A DNA stretch of 64,000 nt from Cryptomeria japonica (Eukaryota; Streptophyta; Pinopsida; Cupressales; Cupressaceae), in assembly GCF_030272615.1 (NCBI RefSeq), contig NC_081405.1, positions 652,758,920 through 652,822,919 of the forward strand, read 5' to 3'. The position numbers were made by a program, and so were the translations under genes. Numbering within the stretch: the first letter of the stretch is position 1; the number at the start of each line of letters is the position of its first letter. A model generated the notes under the pieces. It was not told the origin of the DNA. It saw nothing but the letters and a program-made list of their open reading frames with translations, and searched no databases. This document shows, piece after piece, positions 22,210 through 34,390 of the stretch.

Positions 22210-23462
22210 TGCAGTGTCCTAAATTGTACTCCCTTACAATTTGGTCCACATTTTGGCCCTCCTCTTAGTGTCCATGTCCTGAAGCTAGACTAGGACCTAA
22301 TTTTGCTCGTATCATTCAAATCTAGCCTCCTTTTCCATTTTCACATGACATGGCCCTCTTCTTTTGGCCCTAAAATGGGGTAAGACTAGGGCATGGTGCC
22401 ATGGTCCTCATTGGGACCGGGGCGTGGCACCATGGTCCTCATTGGGACCAAGGTGTGGTGCCTTGATCCTCTCAAATAGGGCCTTAATTTGGTCCCTTCT
22501 AAAGGTCACAATGAGCTACCAGGAATGTGATCTCCATGTTGGCCTAGGTTTAAAAATTAAGATCTTTTCGATGGGGAAGTATATAAGGAGCTCCATATGT
22601 CTCATTTGAACAATACATCATTACATAAGAGGATCAGAGGAGAATAATAAGGTGTCCAATGTATCCGCATTCAAGCAATCTATCATTCAAGCATTGAAGT
22701 ATTCATCATAAAGCATTTCTAGAGATCTTCAAGTCTACATGTTCTTCATTTATTCGTTGTGGAGAAACATTACATCATTCATATGCAAGCATGTGTGTGT
22801 GATTAGGGTTTTGTCATGTTCATGCCATTTCATACAACATATGTGGTTACATTCAAGAAGCAAATCATCATTATTAGTCATTACAGATCTAAGGTATATC
22901 TTTCCATCAATTATTTCAGTATTTACAACATTTCATTCAAGGTTAATTCCTAAAATGGGGTTTGACTTAGGAGAACCCATATTCCCAACCTATATCGCCT
23001 TCTTTCTATATGTAGGAAACAGGTATGAAACTACAATCTTCAAGATAAGAATTATTCAATGTGACGAATCAATCCCCCATTGGAGCGTGAAAAGTTCGGA
23101 GGATTAGGGTGTGGGCGAAATGGTCCTAGAGTTTTAGGATCCCTTTCTAGGAACAGGTCTGAATCTTCTTACATTACTTAGATCTAGGTTCGAGGCTCAA
23201 TCCGAGGAATGTAGCTTAATGTTTTCACACTTTTATCTTCATTTTCAACACTTTTACCCTAATTTCGGTATATTCAACAATTCAATTCTACTCACAAAAG
23301 AGATCCCATCAATCCAATCAAAATTATTAATGCTATTATTTGTTGGTTTGTGACTAGATCTATTGGATTGCAACCTTCTTTTGAATGTAATGGTCTTTAA
23401 GTAACAAAATTAGTAGCTTTAATCCTTCTTATGGTGGAAAAACTAATTTGTTCACCATTATA
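22210..23462 (+). repeat. 5' LTR of E (1,253 bp)
   Basis: It begins TGCAGTGTCCTAAATTG and ends CCATTATA, where the partner LTR ends CCATTACA. It holds an extra tandem unit around 22399-22460 (the GGTCCTCATTGGGACC core repeated), which explains most of its greater length. A PBS-like TTTGGTGAACCCAACTCC follows. Confidence 0.88.
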
Positions 23463-23832
23463 TTTTGGTGAACCCAACTCCTTACACATTTTTTTCTAAT
23501 TTATGTTCTCAAACCCGAGTGTTTATGCAATTTAAAATCCAAATTTACATTTACAACTTTAATCTCCAGTTGAATTTCAAAAATTTAGAGGTTAAATTAA
23601 CAAAAACCCTAATTTTTCAGATTCTAAAATTGAACTTGTGGGTTGTCAAATTTGGTTTAATTGTTTCAGATCTGATTTAGAAAAATTTCAAAATTCAAAT
23701 TCAAATTCATAGATGTCATTTTAATTAAATTATATAAATTTAGAGGTTTAATTCATAAAATCCCTAATTTATTTTGGTTAATTTGATTTGTGGGTTACAT
23801 CAATTTTCAGATCTGATTTAAAAAAATTCATA

Positions 23833-25273
23833 ATGGCACTTAATAGATCTGATATATTTGCTATTTCACATATGATCACCTTTCTTTTCACTTATATTTA
23901 CCAAAATCATGTGTTGGATAATGACTTCTTTTATTTCACATTGCTTCTTTTCATTCATAGCACTTTAGCATATTGTTCTTTCAGAGTTTCAAAATTCCCC
24001 CCTTTCAATCAATTTGATTTCAAAGCTTTCATTTATAGTGAATTTTGTTTTATCATTATATTTTTGGCAAAATGCATTTCGTATGTAGATCACCTCAAAG
24101 CTTTTGTAGATCCCAATCCTAGAGATGCTAATGGAAAACCTAATACTTGTACCTCTCCTAGTGTATCTAATGTGCATGAAAAAAGAGCTAATACTCCTAT
24201 AAATGATCTCTCTAATGGAGAGAAAGCATTGAAGAGCAACATGGAACCATCTTCTTCTCATACACATACCTTAGCACAAGGGGGGGAAGATCAAAATATT
24301 TGTGTTTCCATCTCTCTAGATCCTCCTTACTCCCCTAGAGCCTATCTTAATCATCAAAAAATTTGTAGAGAAGATGATGTTATGTATTTTATTCATGATA
24401 TATCTCACCACATAACATTAAGCAAAGATGAGGCCTTAGATGATAAAGATGTTCCTTCCCAATTCACCAAAGAGGATATGCATGATGAAAGAAAGTAAAA
24501 TCCTCCTCCACAAGATATTCCTTCTTCATATACTTGTCCCTTTGTTCCTTTTAAACACACTTACACTACAAACTTCAAATACATTTATTATAATGTTCCT
24601 CTGCCTTATCAATTAAAATATTCCTATATGAGTGGCTTTAACATAATATCAAAACAAGGTTTTAGAAGACGAGGACTTGGAAAATTTGAACAAGGAATTC
24701 GAGTCCCTATAAACCCTCCTACACAAACTAGCACAAAAGGCCTAGGACATGGTCATAAATATCCTATGGATGTCCTCTTTAGGATTCAAGATTTCAAAGA
24801 TCATCTTGCAAGACAACAAGCCATTCGTGTAGCTAAAAGTGCTTCTTCTTCAAAACCTCCCTTTTGTTCATATCACCAAACTAATGATCACACTACCAAT
24901 GATTGTCCTGATTTTCATAATGCAATGAAAGGACATTGATAGTGGAAAAGTTAAAATCATAGACAACAATCCTTCTTCTTGTAACATTCCTAATCCTACA
25001 TAAGAAGAGACAAAGCCTATTCCTATTTATGATTAAGAAAGGTTAGCAACTAGAATCTTTTGGAAACTAAAGTATGATAAGAATGTTGTGTTTCCTTTCA
25101 TTAATTATAAGCATAAGGAAGGTGATGCACATTGTCTTTTTCATCATAGTTACTCTCATTCTCTTGGAAAATGTAAAGCATTTAAGGAATTTATTCAAGA
25201 ACAATTCGATAAGGATCAAATAAATCTTTCAACTGATGGTGTGCTCTTTTTGGGTGAGAAAGTAGTGCCTTAG
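23833..25273 (+). pseudogene. G-patch and twin CHHC-finger protein of E
   Basis: This was one ORF of about 480 codons, now cut by a TAA at 24496 and by further stops and a frameshift after 24937. Residues 1-90 hold three hydrophobic stretches (about 9-24, 32-50 and 66-85), possibly membrane segments. An acidic, Ser/Pro-rich middle follows. At about 268-310 is a G-patch-like run with GFRRRGLGKFEQGI and GLGHGH. Residues 345-358 form CSYHQTNDHTTNDC, and a second finger, CLFHHSYSHSLGKC, has the same C-x2-H-x4-H-x4-C spacing. G-patches and such fingers bind RNA or RNA enzymes and occur in Gypsy-type Gag or Pol proteins. The N-terminal hydrophobic region is unexpected for a Gag. Confidence 0.65.
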
Positions 25274-26493
25274 AACTCTTCTCACCCTCCATGTTGCTCC
25301 TCACCCTATGACACAAGTAGGTGGGTAAAAACATAAAACCGTGTCACGTTTTAGGCTAACTTATCAGCACAAGTGAATTTAAGTAATTTTAACTAAAAAT
25401 TAATTTTAGTCAAACGTATGGTCTATATAGATTCATTATAGCTAAGTTATATACGGGATACAAATTTTCCATTTGGAAGTGTCTACTAAATGTATATTTA
25501 TACTATTTTTGGTCTAGTTACAAAAAAAAAATTAAACTCAATGTTTCAACAACTTCTACTCTTATAAATATATATTTTTTTGAAATGTAAAAATACCCTT
25601 TTATAGATCTATATGTGAATTTTCCAAAATATATATATCTTTTAATATTTTTATTAATTTTTATATTTTATATTTTATTTTTATTGAAAGTAGGTCATCA
25701 ACACTAAAATATTAGGTTGATTATCTTGTCAAGGAAAAATACTAAGATTTATTAAATTTTTTTTAAAAAAATATGATGCAGTAGAGAAAAGAATCTATAT
25801 CAAGATGATATAATTCTTTTCCAATTTAGATAAATAATTAATAAAAAAGGTGGTGAGAATTGGAAAGAATTATATTTTAGCACACACAACTTTTCAAATT
25901 TATTGAAAAATATCTATTTATAAAAAATAGTAAAAAATATATCTATGCACTAAAGTTTCAAGTTATCAATATACAAAAAAAAAATCAAGAAAAAAAGGTA
26001 AAACTTACTAAATAAAGTGTGGTGGCTTGTGTAACTTCAATTTCAACATTTTTTCAGAAACTAAATTATAGTGTTTACTTTATAAAAAACTACATTCAAA
26101 TGATTTTTTAAATTTTTGTTAAAATTATAAACATACAATAGACATAAGAATATAAATTTTATTAGTTTACATCATTTCAAAGTTCAAAACATATATTTCA
26201 CTTTCTATTGATTTAATTTAAAAAAATGAATCAACATTGACCATTTCCTTTATAAAAATGTGACACAACTTTGTACTTTTACCCAGGTAACTTAACTTGG
26301 GGTAGAAACATGGTTCATTCTTTCCTCTGTACTTGGGGGGCAAGAACCTTATTCTCCTTTCTCTCTATCTAAAGTATCACTATTCCCTCTAGGGCTTTCA
26401 TTTTTCATACTTTGATATCATTTCTTACATGAAATGGTATGTTTCTAATGAATAATCTCTCCTTAGGGGAGTTTTGTGATCTTTCATTATAAT

Positions 26494-26514
26494 CCCCCCC
26501 CCCCCCCCCCCCCC
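26494..26514. repeat. Poly-C run (21 bases) followed by (CT)n
   Basis: A pure C tract leads into TCCCCTCTCTCTCTC. It could form an i-motif or a G-quadruplex on the other strand; its length may also vary through sequencing error. Confidence 0.9.
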
Positions 26515-27319
26515 TCCCCTCTCTCTCTCTTTGAAGATTACCTCTTCTTTAGAGTTGCATTTCACATATCTTAATGTCCTTTATTGCATTGAATTTTTAT
26601 TTATGTGAGTACATTGTGCATTTACTTATGTATAATCTCTCCTTAGAGGTTGTGTAATTCTTCTCATTGTCCTTACGCTTGGGGGTAAATAATCTCTTTT
26701 TCCTCTCTCTCCTTCTAAGGATCCACTTTTCCTTTGTTGAGCACTATTTGCTAATGATTTGATGTCTTTCCTTATGTGAAGTTGTTGTTTGCTCAAGGAT
26801 TCTCTCTTATGCAATATGTGTAAGTCCTTGGCTATAACCTCTTTTTCACTTGGAAATGTATATCCTATTACAAAATTATCCCCTTCACATTGGGTCAAAA
26901 GTATGTCATCCTTCATCAAGAATATCTTTCACTTAGCAATAGGGGGAAGGTATGAATTATTGTTACCCTTTGCTTTGGTAGAAGATGTTATGTTTGTTCA
27001 AGAAAATCATCTTGGAGGTAGTTGTATTTTGAACAATGATCTCTTCTCCTCTAGGGATCCTCTTTACACTTGATGCCAGATATCTCTTTTTCAACTATCT
27101 TATCCTTGCTTGAGGAGCATTTCCTCTTTAGCTTGGATTTATGACATTGTTGCTTAAAGTATATCTCCTTGGCATCTAAGGTTGGGTATCCTTTTCCTTA
27201 GCTTCCTTAAGACATCAAAATAGGGATATGTTGACATCTTAGTGGGGGGGCACCCATATCACCCTCTTTGTACCATATTTTTGCATATCATTTTTGCATG
27301 TCTTAAATGGGGTATTCAT

Positions 27320-27680
27320 TCTTGAAATCAAAGAAAACAAACTCTTATATAAGATGCTTCATTCTTGAAACTAGACACAACATTTGATATATGTTTTAGA
27401 CGAGGTGCACATCCCTGAAACCAAAGGAAACAAACTCTTACATGGGGAGTCCTCAAAACCAGACATGTATCTGTCTTAAATGGGGTTACACACTCTTGAA
27501 AATAGAGAAAAAAATTCTTACATGAGATGTTCCCCAAACCAGATGTTTGCCCCTTGGCATTCACACATTCAACCTTAGCATTTGCATTCACATTATATGT
27601 CTTAAATAGGTTGATGCACGTTCAAAACTAGAGGAGACAAACTCTTATACATGGTGCTATATACTTGAAACCAGACATCA
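27320..27680 (+). repeat. Degenerate tandem repeat, about four units
   Basis: The motif GAAACCA-AGGA-ACAAACTCTTA followed some 25 bases later by GAAACCAGACAT recurs near 27325, 27416, 27496 and 27623. Units are 80-127 bp. Similar tandem repeats near the 3' end are known in Tat/Ogre-type Gypsy elements. Confidence 0.65.
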
Positions 27681-28310
27681 CTTGCACACATGCACGAGGA
27701 TGAGTGAATCTTGTGAAACATGGCTAGACTCTTCCTACTCTCCTACTCAACATGGATCACCTAGAAAAACATATCTAGGGGAAAGTATCCATGTCCTTTC
27801 TCTTTCATTCTTCCCATGGATCACCTAGAAAAATACATGTAGCATGCATCTATGCTCTCTCTTTGTTCTTCTCATGAACTCATAGCTTTTCTATTAGTGG
27901 TTCATGGATGATGTGTGCTTTTCTCTTTTATGTGGTCTCTTGTGTTCTTGAGATGACATTTTTCAAGAATGATATTAGTTGCTGAGACATTTTTATATCG
28001 AGGTCTCTTTGGCTAGTTGAATTGAGGTCTTATTTTTGGGTCTTTAGCTTTTGTGTTGTGTGTCTTTTGTCTTTTGCTTTTTCCTTTTTTCTCTTTGTTT
28101 GTCTTTTGTTGTTTTTATCTTGTTTTGAATGCCCTTGCATACAATTGAGTGAGTTAAGATCCTAAGATTGGGGCTTGGTCCCTTGAAGGTAGTGATGTCT
28201 TACACTCCTTGTGATCATGATCCTCATCGTTCCTCTTCTTCATCTCTCTTTTGTCTACTTTATTGTGAATATTTGCATAGGATCATACTCAGAATAAAGT
28301 GGGGGCTAAA

Positions 28311-29512
28311 TGTAGCATCCTAAATTGTACTCCCTTACATTTTGGTCCTCCTCTTAGCGTCCATGTCCTAAATCCAGACCAGGACCTAGTTCCACTCATA
28401 TCATTCAAATCTAGCCTTCTTTTCCATTTTCACATCACATGGCCCTCTTGTTCTGGGCGTAAAATGGAGTAGGCCCAGGGTGTGGCGTCATGGTCCTGAT
28501 TGGGACCAAGGCAGCCTTGGTCCTATCAAATAGGACCTTAATTTGGTCCCTCCTAAAGGTCACAATGAGCTAGCGAGAATGTGATCTCCATGTCGGCCTA
28601 GGTCAGAAAATTAAGATGTTTTCGATGGGAAACTATATAAGGAGGTCCATACCTCTCATTTGAAAATCATATCATAACACAAGAGAATCTGAGGAGAATA
28701 AAAAGGCATCCAATCTATATGCATTCAAGAAATCTATCATTCAAGCATTTAAGTATTTATCATCAAGCATTTCTAGAGATCTTCAAGGCTGCATATTCTT
28801 CATTTATCCATTTTGGAGAAACATCACATCATTCATATGCAAGCATGTGTGTGTGATTAGGGTTTTGTCACGTTCATATCATTTCGTACAACATATGTGG
28901 TTAATTAAAAAAGAAAAGAATCATTATTAGTCTTTGCAAATCCAAGGTATATCTTTCCATCATTTATTTTAATTTGCAACATTTCATTCAAGGTTAATTT
29001 TTAAACTAGGGTTTGACTTAGGCAAACCCCTAATCCCAACCTATTTCCCCTTCTTAATGTGTGTAGGAAATAGGTACGGATCTGTGATCTTAAGCATAAG
29101 CATTATTCGTAGTGACGAATCGAACCCCATTGGAGTGCAAAAAGTTCGGAGGACCAAGGTGTGGGCAAAATGGTCCTAGATTTTTAGGAGCTCTTTCTGG
29201 GAACAGGTCTGAATCTACTTACATTACTTAGATACAGGTTTGTGGCTCAATCCAACAACTGTAGCTTAATGTTTTTGTACTTTTATCTTCATTTTCAACA
29301 CTTTTACCCTAATCTCAACAAATTCAATAATTCAATTTAACTCACAAAAGAGATCCCATCAATCCAATCAGAATTTCCAGTCCTAATCTCCATTGGTTTG
29401 TGACTAGATCTATTGGATTGCAACCCTCTTTTTAATGTGATGGTCTTTAAGTAACAAAATTAGCGGTTTTCATCTTTCTTATGGTGGAAACCCTAATTTG
29501 TTCACCATTACA
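28311..29512 (+). repeat. 3' LTR of E (1,202 bp)
   Basis: It starts TGTAGCATCCTAAATTG right after the PPT and ends CCATTACA at the TSD. It is the better preserved terminal sequence of the pair. Confidence 0.9.
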
Positions 29513-29517
29513 CTTCT

Positions 29518-30870
29518 AGAAGTATGTGAGTTCTTTCAAGAGAGGTGTGTTGTCAAATTGATTATAGGGTCATGTATGGCCATATCTTACTTCTTCTTTA
29601 TTGACTATTACCATGCCATCACTTAGCAACTTCATAAAATTAAAATTAGAAATTTCCATCATCATTATAAGCTATACTTGGCAACATTGAAAACATCTGT
29701 CTTTTTGAAGACTTTGTAGATGCCCTCCTAAACCCTTTATTCTTGTCCTCATTTCTCACCTTCGAAAATTCAACAAAATTTCCATTGTAAAACAAATCCA
29801 AAACATAATAATACTCTTTTCCTATTTTATTTATAGTCCTAGTGAATATTTCCTTCAAATTAACCTTCCTATTATCCTCAAATTCAATAAGCTATTACAA
29901 AATATATTCCACAATTTCGTATAAAAGCATTCAAAAAAGATGTGCCTGATTGAATTAGGCCATCTACATATGGTACAAAGTTTAATATCATAAGAATTGA
30001 TTTTATATGGTCACCTTTTCAAAAAATTTAACCACTTGAAACTAGCCTTCTTGGGTTCAAGAGTGCTTGACCATAATAGACTAAAGATTTTTTGCCACTA
30101 TTTATCATCTAAATTAACATTCTCTAAATTGTTACGATACTCAAAAATTAAATCAGAATTAGATAGAGATTTGTATATTATCTTGGTTTCAAAATTAAGA
30201 AGAAGAGGACCATCTTGCAATTTGAAATCCTTATAATTATTAGGATTTTGAATACACTCAATATTAAAGTGAAACCTTTTAAAGGCTTCTCTCAAAATTT
30301 AATACATTCTCTAATTTGATGGAGGTAATGTATTTTCACAACTGAAAGAATCTCAATCTTTAAGTTATCCATTGTGAATAATATTATTGAAGCATTAAAT
30401 CTTTTTAGGGAGCAATACTTGGTTGAGCATCCCTTTAATAGAGCAATAGGTTTACCTCTATGCTCTAAGTTCCACCAAATGAACTTATGAACAAAAAAAT
30501 TACTATTGATGTTATTAATGAATTGACAATTACAAAATTTATTCTTAATAGTCTCTCAAGATTTCCATAGACTTCTAAACACCTCAAATCACATAGGGGT
30601 TATAGGGTATTTTATAATGAGGAGATCACAAAAAGGAAAATTTTTCTAGGTCTTAGCTTGCTTGGGCTTAGCCAACTAGATGCTATTTCTCACCAGTACT
30701 TTCAATGGTTCATCACCATCAAGAGCCTTGATAATCCATTTAACAAGTGCAATTGCAAGTTTTCATAGGTCCTTAAGGACTAGGCCCCCCTGGTTTTTAT
30801 CCATACAACACCATTTAAGTTTTTATCTCACCTTAAGCCCTTGGATTCTATTTACTTGCAATATCTTTAA
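29518..30870 (-). pseudogene. LINE-like reverse transcriptase 3' fragment, copy 1
   Basis: On the minus strand the broken frame begins with a LINE RT C-terminal pattern (WCCMDKNQGGLVLKDL, then LVKWIIKALDGDEP). About 700 bases later comes a zinc-binding zf-RVT segment with CTICRWPNSIRHIFFEC. This order is typical of the end of plant L1-type ORF2. Stops and shifts are common. The copy continues at 22100-22209 beyond element E. The catalytic RT core is not present, so it is a 3' fragment. Confidence 0.7.
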
Positions 30871-32399
30871 GGAGATTTTGGTACTAGTGTTGAAACAAAT
30901 CCCATCCTACTTCTAGGACCTTGGCATTTCCAACACCATGCAAGTTATCTAGCAATCTATCTTTCAGTCGTCCTAGCCCACATACTAGATATGTAACTCT
31001 TTTACCTCTTCATCAATCATCCTTGAAGAATTTTTTCTCATTTTGCTGAGTTAGGGTTTATTTTCTATAGCTAGAGTCTTATTGAACTAGCTCAAAAACT
31101 ACCTAGCTCGCTCTTGATGCTCACAATTCAGTTGGACATTCAATTACAACCATAAAAATGATAACAAACTGAAAAATTGATCAATTCACAAGTCACATTC
31201 AACTCAACTCTATATCACCTACGAAAAATCTAATTATCTCTACAACTTTGCTCGAAGCTCAATTTAGACAACTTGTCAGATGAAAGCAGTTTGGTGGAAT
31301 AAAATTTCCCTGTAGATTTTTATAATGGCTCGCAATGATTATCAACTCAGCTATTGCAGTCTCTTTGCTATTAATCTTCATTCTTGTGCGAGTAGATTTC
31401 ATATTAGTAATTGTTTACTGATTTTGTATATGCACCATTGATTGGAAACGGTCACACTAGAATGGACGGTTGTGATTAAAAGATCAAGTTCTTTATGAAC
31501 CTTCACTTAGCCTTTCTCCACATTGTGATCTGCTTGGACACATGTCATCATCGAGGATTGTTAGGGCATGACTAAGCTCTAACATATTTATGGGTCCTTG
31601 AGGTCCCACTCCAATAAAAAGGCTCCACTGTGCTTCGATGTGTCTCCAACTTCCAATGGACCCATTTTTAATGAGACGGTCCACATGCTCCTCGGGCCTC
31701 GATGGATCTAACATGCTAGAGGGCCATGGGGCTTTGCAAATCATTGATCTAATCTCCAAGAAACTGAAGAAATTTTGACATTAGGACTTAGGAAAAGGCA
31801 TTTACTGGGCGAACAAGTTACTAGGAAAGAGGGCCAGTGATCGACGAGACCTAGATGACATAACATTGTGACTAAAATTTGAAAACCTATCACTATTGGT
31901 CAACATAACAATATAACGTTGAGCCTAAGTAAAAAAAAAGTGACATGTATAGCCAATGGTTTAGGCTTTAAGGTCTTACTAGGACTTATGAAGACACTAA
32001 ATTAAGAGGACCCATGGCAAAATTGATAAATATTTTAAGTTGATACCAGTAGGACGTGTGACCAAGAGGGTCACAATGAGAATTCATATCTTTGGAGGAT
32101 CAGACCAAACAAAGACACACCAAACCCCAAAACAGATACACCAAAAATAAAGATCAAGAGCAAAGCAAACAAGAAAACAAAAACCGAAGATCAAACACAC
32201 CTATATACACTAGAATACAATTGTGCATGGAATCAAATCCTACTTTATGAAAAGTAGGGCTTTAGGTATTATCCATGCACTGGCAATTTTAAAACAATCT
32301 AGAAGAGTATATCTACTTTGAAATGCAATATCAATGCCTCAAGTTAAGCTAAAATGGTATTGTAATAGGATCACCTTCCTTGGTTAGTAGAACATTGAC
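30871..32399. other. Spacer between LINE-like copies, no recognised gene
   Basis: A minus-strand frame of 88 residues (31493-31759) shows no known motif. The spacer is not repeated elsewhere in the window. Confidence 0.45.
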
Positions 32400-33857
32400 A
32401 TTATATCTAACCATCTTAGGGGAAAATTCAAGTCTAGCATTGACATAGTACCATGCATTATGTGCATCAATGGTTCTCTTATGGATTGACTCTACATTGT
32501 CATTATAGACCTTCTAGAAGTCTGTGAGCTCTTTCAAGAAATGTGTGTTGTCAAGCTAATTAAAGAGTCATGTATGACCACATCTCACTTCTTATTTATT
32601 GACTATTACCATGCCATCACTGAGCAACTTCATAAAATTGAAATTGGAAATTTCCATCATCATTATAAGCTATAGAAACATTGAAAACATTAGTCTTTTT
32701 GAAGACTTAGTAAGTGCCCTCCTAAACCCTTTATTCTTGTCCTCATTTCTCACCTTCCAAATATTCCACAATTTTTTCTTTGTAAAACAAATCCAAAACA
32801 TAAATATACTCTTTTCTTATTATATTTATAGTCTTAGTAAGTATTTTCTTCAAATTAACCTTCCTATTATCCCCAAATTGAATAAGCTATTACAAAATGT
32901 ATTCCACAATTCTCCATAAAAGCATTTAAAAAATATGTTCCTAATTGAATTAGACCATCTCATATGGTACAAAGTTCAATATCATAATAATTGAATTTAT
33001 ATAATGACCTTTTAAAAATTATTAACCACTTGAAACAAACCTTCTTGGGCTCAAAAGAGTTTGACCATAATAGACTAAAGATTTTTTTTGCCATTATTTA
33101 TCATCTAAATTAGCATTCTATAAATTGTTAAGATACTAAAAAATGGAATCAAAATTAGAAAGAGATTTGTATATTATCTTGGTTTTAAAATAAAGAAGAA
33201 GAGGACCATCTTGCAATTTTAAATCCTTTTTATTATTAGGAATTTGAATACACTCAATATTAAAGTGAAACTCTTTAAAGACTTCTCTCAAAATATTATA
33301 CATTCTCAAGTTTGATGGAGGTAATGTGTATTCACAACTTAAAGAATCTGTATCTTTAAGTTGTCCATTGTGGATAATATTGTTGAAGCATTAACTCTTT
33401 TTAGGGACTAATACTTGGTTGAGCATCCCTTAAAAGAGACAAAGGCTTACCTCTATGCTCTAAGTTCCACCAAATGGATCTAGGAGATTTTTTTTTACTA
33501 TTGATGTTATTAATGAATTGACAATTACAAAATTCATTCTTAATAATCTCTCAAGATTTCCATAGACTTCTAAACACCTCAGATCATGTAGTGGTTATAG
33601 GGTATTTGCTAATGAGGAGATCACAAAAATGAAGAAGTTTTTGGGTCTTAGCATGCTTGGACATAGAAAAATAGATTTTATTTCTCACCAGTACTTTTAA
33701 TGGTTCATTACCATCAGGAGCCTTCATAATCCATTTAATAGGTGCAATGCCAAGTTTTCATAGGTCCTTAAGGACTAGGCCCCCTGGTTTTATCCATACA
33801 ACACCATTTCAATTTTTCTCTCACCTTAAGCCCTTGGATTCTATTTACTTGCAATAT
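32400..33857 (-). pseudogene. LINE-like reverse transcriptase 3' fragment, copy 2
   Basis: This copy aligns along its full length with copy 1 but is uninterrupted. It keeps AGACCTTCTAGAAG at 32507-32520, the pre-insertion site of element E. It ends at the same motif (CCCTTGGATTCTATTTACTT) as copy 1. Either two related LINE insertions or a local duplication would explain the pair. Confidence 0.7.
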
Positions 33858-34390
33858 CCTTAAGGGTCTTTTGATAGTGGCAAGTCCTTCACACAGGGCT
33901 TCACTTAGTTGGTCTTCTTGCAAATAGGTTTTAACTTTTAGCAGTCTTTCTTGTAGATTATTTTCCTCCTTTCTCCTAGCTACAAGTCTCTCATGAGGAA
34001 TATTAATATCACAAGAGCATGATATACATGATCACTTCTAATATATGTTCACAACACAAGGCCAAGCAGGGTACATTATGATTCTAGTGCAAGGGTACTT
34101 TCTAGGGATGACTAATCCATTTAGCCATGATATAATTGTCTACACAAGGGTCTTACTTAAACTTGCATCATGCTTCACTATAGTAAGCTTGATTGAATGA
34201 TATCTATGTTCTTAACAAAAACAAAACAATGGAGGTTATAAGACACATCAACATGGTACCATAATTATAAAGGATTTACATTATGAACTCAACTACACCC
34301 ACTGCGTAGGGTAGGATCAATGCAAAACCATTAACCACAATTACAAAATACACATGATGAATAAAACTCTTTAAAATGCCACAAGACAAC
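33858..34390. other. AT-rich DNA with no recognised gene
   Basis: This is the left flank of element F. It may belong to an older minus-strand element whose PBS-like site lies at 42966-42980, on F's other side. Confidence 0.4.

Larger units (their letters stand above)
25274..28310 (+). other. Non-coding interior of E
   Basis: Three kilobases where pol would be expected contain no recognisable enzyme motif on either strand. They hold AT-rich DNA, pyrimidine-rich stretches, a 21-base C run (26494-26514), short repeated CTCCTTAGGGG-like strings, and a degenerate tandem repeat at 27320-27680. The region ends in the PPT. Confidence 0.7.
22210..29512 (+). mobile_element. Pol-less LTR retroelement E (Gypsy-like)
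   Basis: LTRs at 22210-23462 and 28311-29512, a perfect TSD CTTCT (22205-22209 and 29513-29517) and a PPT (AAAGTGGGGGCTAAA) before the 3' LTR define a 7.3-kb element. The uninterrupted paralogue at 32507-32525 shows the empty site. The interior has one broken ORF with a G-patch and two CHHC fingers, then 3 kb of non-coding DNA. No protease, RT, RNase H or integrase is seen. The PPT style and finger type recall Tat/Ogre-like Gypsy elements, but this is inference. The LTRs differ by roughly one base in 10. Confidence 0.9.

Noticed and set aside
31493-31759. 88-residue minus-strand frame
   Set aside because: It has no motif, no conserved partner in the window and no nearby signals. It was kept only as part of an unassigned spacer.
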